Source: Bacteroides_D sp963546395
Lineage (GTDB): Bacteria; Bacteroidota; Bacteroidia; Bacteroidales; CAJPTX01
Reading direction: 5' to 3'
DNA length: 16,056 bases
Assembly (NCBI GenBank): GCA_963546395.1
Contig: CAUUMS010000031.1
Span: 1 to 16,056 of the forward strand
Shown here: positions 15,281-16,056 of the stretch, piece after piece
How the letters are laid out: the number at the start of each line of letters is the position of its first letter
How positions within the stretch are numbered: the first letter of the stretch is position 1
Notes under the pieces: model-generated
Seen by the model: the letters and a program-made list of their open reading frames with translations, nothing else
Databases searched by the model: none
Told to the model about the DNA's origin: nothing
Program-made: the position numbers and the translations under genes

Positions 15281-15321
15281 GGGGGGAGAGATGTCTCAAA
15301 CTTTGAGACATCTCTCCCCCC
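15281..15321. terminator. Perfect 20-bp inverted repeat, probable terminator
   Basis: Bases 15281-15300 are an exact reverse complement of 15302-15321 around a single C. The folded RNA would have an 18-19 bp stem with GGGGGG/CCCCCC at its base. It lies 28 bp beyond the stop of the - strand surface-protein gene and most likely terminates it. Neither flank has a strong T-run (GTTGTTATT on the + side, TTCATTCG on the - side). It may also block read-through from argS. Confidence 0.7.
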
Positions 15322-15349
15322 GTTGTTATTGGCCCTTAAGCAGGACTCC

Positions 15350-16056
15350 CTAACGCTTTACCACCCGAATGTTACGCGTCCCCTCGGCACCCACGAGCCG
15401 TAGCACGTACACGCCCGGCACGAGGTGATCGGTGGGGATGGTGAGCATGGCCGACTGGTTGCGCCCCTTGGCCACGATGGCCCCGCCGGCATCCACCAGC
15501 TCGTACCGTTGCACATCCTCCGCGTGAAGCACCGTGAGCGTCGTGCTGAACGGGTTAGGAGCCACCTCCACCCTAGGCAATCCGCCATCCACCGCCGTCT
15601 TCTGATTTGGGGTCGGATTTGTACCAGGATTCGGAGTAGGGGGAGTGGGGTTCGCCGGGTCGGTAACCGTCACCAGGCATTCGCCGCTCATCTTGTTGTG
15701 CGATATGGCGATGACCTTAGCCGTGCCCGCCTTCAGCGGGCTTACGAGCCCGTTCTCCACCTTCACGATATCGACAGGCTCCGTCACCCACGAAACGGTT
15801 TTGATGGTAGCCTCCTCGGGTTTCACGTTGGCCGTGAGCTGCACGGGCGCATCGCCGAGGCTCATGGACATGGATTTTGGGGCCACCGCCACCTCGGTCA
15901 CCGACACGAACTCCTTCACCGTGACGACGCATTCACCCTTCACCCCATTGTGCGCGGTCGCGAACACGTGGGCCGTGCCGCCCTTCAGCGGGGTTACTAG
16001 TCCATCGGCGCTCACCGAGGCCACATCGCTTGGCTCCACACTCCAGGTGATGCTTT
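15350..16056 (-). CDS. Ig-like (Big_2) repeat protein with type IX secretion sorting domain (5' end outside window)
   Basis: C-terminal 234 or so residues of a predicted secreted or cell-surface protein. The frame is open to the window edge, reading S-I-T-W-S-V-E-P-S-D-V, the middle of a bacterial Ig-like group 2 repeat, so the in-frame start-like codons near the edge are not the start. The first repeat continues through G-L-V-T-P-L-K-G-G-T-A and ends in G-E-C-V-V-T-V. A complete second repeat follows, with the parallel G-L-V-S-P-L-K-A-G-T-A and G-E-C-L-V-T-V. Next is a linker of P/T/N residues (T-P-P-T-P-N-P-G-T-N-P-T-P-N) and a C-terminal domain of about 75 residues with A-P-N-P-F, P-G-V-Y-V-L-R-L and a terminal R-V-V-K-R. 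This matches the type IX secretion/Por sorting domain of Bacteroidota, which directs export across the outer membrane and is usually removed on attachment. The N-terminal function cannot be seen. Confidence 0.88.
   Translation of the reverse strand, partial: SITWSVEPSDVASVSADGLVTPLKGGTAHVFATAHNGVKGECVVTVKEFVSVTEVAVAPKSMSMSLGDAPVQLTANVKPEEATIKTVSWVTEPVDIVKVENGLVSPLKAGTAKVIAISHNKMSGECLVTVTDPANPTPPTPNPGTNPTPNQKTAVDGGLPRVEVAPNPFSTTLTVLHAEDVQRYELVDAGGAIVAKGRNQSAMLTIPTDHLVPGVYVLRLVGAEGTRNIRVVKR

Noticed and set aside
15281..15321. Inverted repeat as the end of an insertion sequence
   Set aside because: There is no transposase gene, no matching second copy and no target duplication in the window; the position after a stop codon fits a terminator.
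15425..16000. 191-codon + strand open frame opposite the Ig-like protein
   Set aside because: The - strand frame has clear Big_2 repeats and a sorting domain; this one is Arg/His-rich antisense.

Overview
The window looks like a high-GC member of the Bacteroidota, most likely Porphyromonas-like (order Bacteroidales). Five things point there. The protein open at the right edge ends in what looks like a type IX secretion sorting domain. The RNase H carries the N-terminal viroplasmin-type domain seen in this phylum. SecA is about 1100 residues long. ExbB, ExbD and TonB are encoded together. Three promoters carry the phylum's TAnnTTTG -7 element. The genus is an inference from these traits, not from a database match.

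Left part, all on the + strand (1-6596): the 3' portion of a class A penicillin-binding protein (cut by the window edge), overlapping a small lipoprotein with a Rieske-like fold but altered ligand residues. After a 200-bp gap with a promoter come exbB, exbD, tonB, an RNase HI with hybrid-binding domain, and a LolC/LolE-type FtsX permease that starts with TTG. The theme is cell envelope: peptidoglycan synthesis, proton-driven energisation of outer-membrane transport and lipoprotein or envelope export.

Middle part, on the - strand (6593-9596): reading leftward, dnaN (beta sliding clamp), a hypothetical HEAT-repeat protein, and a DEDDh 3'-5' exonuclease. The exonuclease and the permease converge so tightly that their stop codons share the tetranucleotide CTAG. 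A strong hairpin follows dnaN.

Right part (9597-16056): a 439-bp divergent intergenic region with one promoter for dnaN and one for secA, then secA and argS as a tight + strand pair ending in a strong terminator. In the convergent gap is a second, 20-bp perfect inverted repeat. Last is the 3' part of a - strand surface or secreted protein with Ig-like (Big_2) repeats and a type IX secretion C-terminal domain.

Most of this is housekeeping, and I see no mobile element, CRISPR array, phage or defence island. The points worth a second look are the Rieske-like lipoprotein with both histidine ligand positions changed, a beta clamp whose C-terminal tail departs from the usual MPMRL-type ending, an unrecognised HEAT gene between dnaN and the exonuclease, unusually strong Shine-Dalgarno sequences for this phylum, and a sharp difference in AUA codon use between genes.
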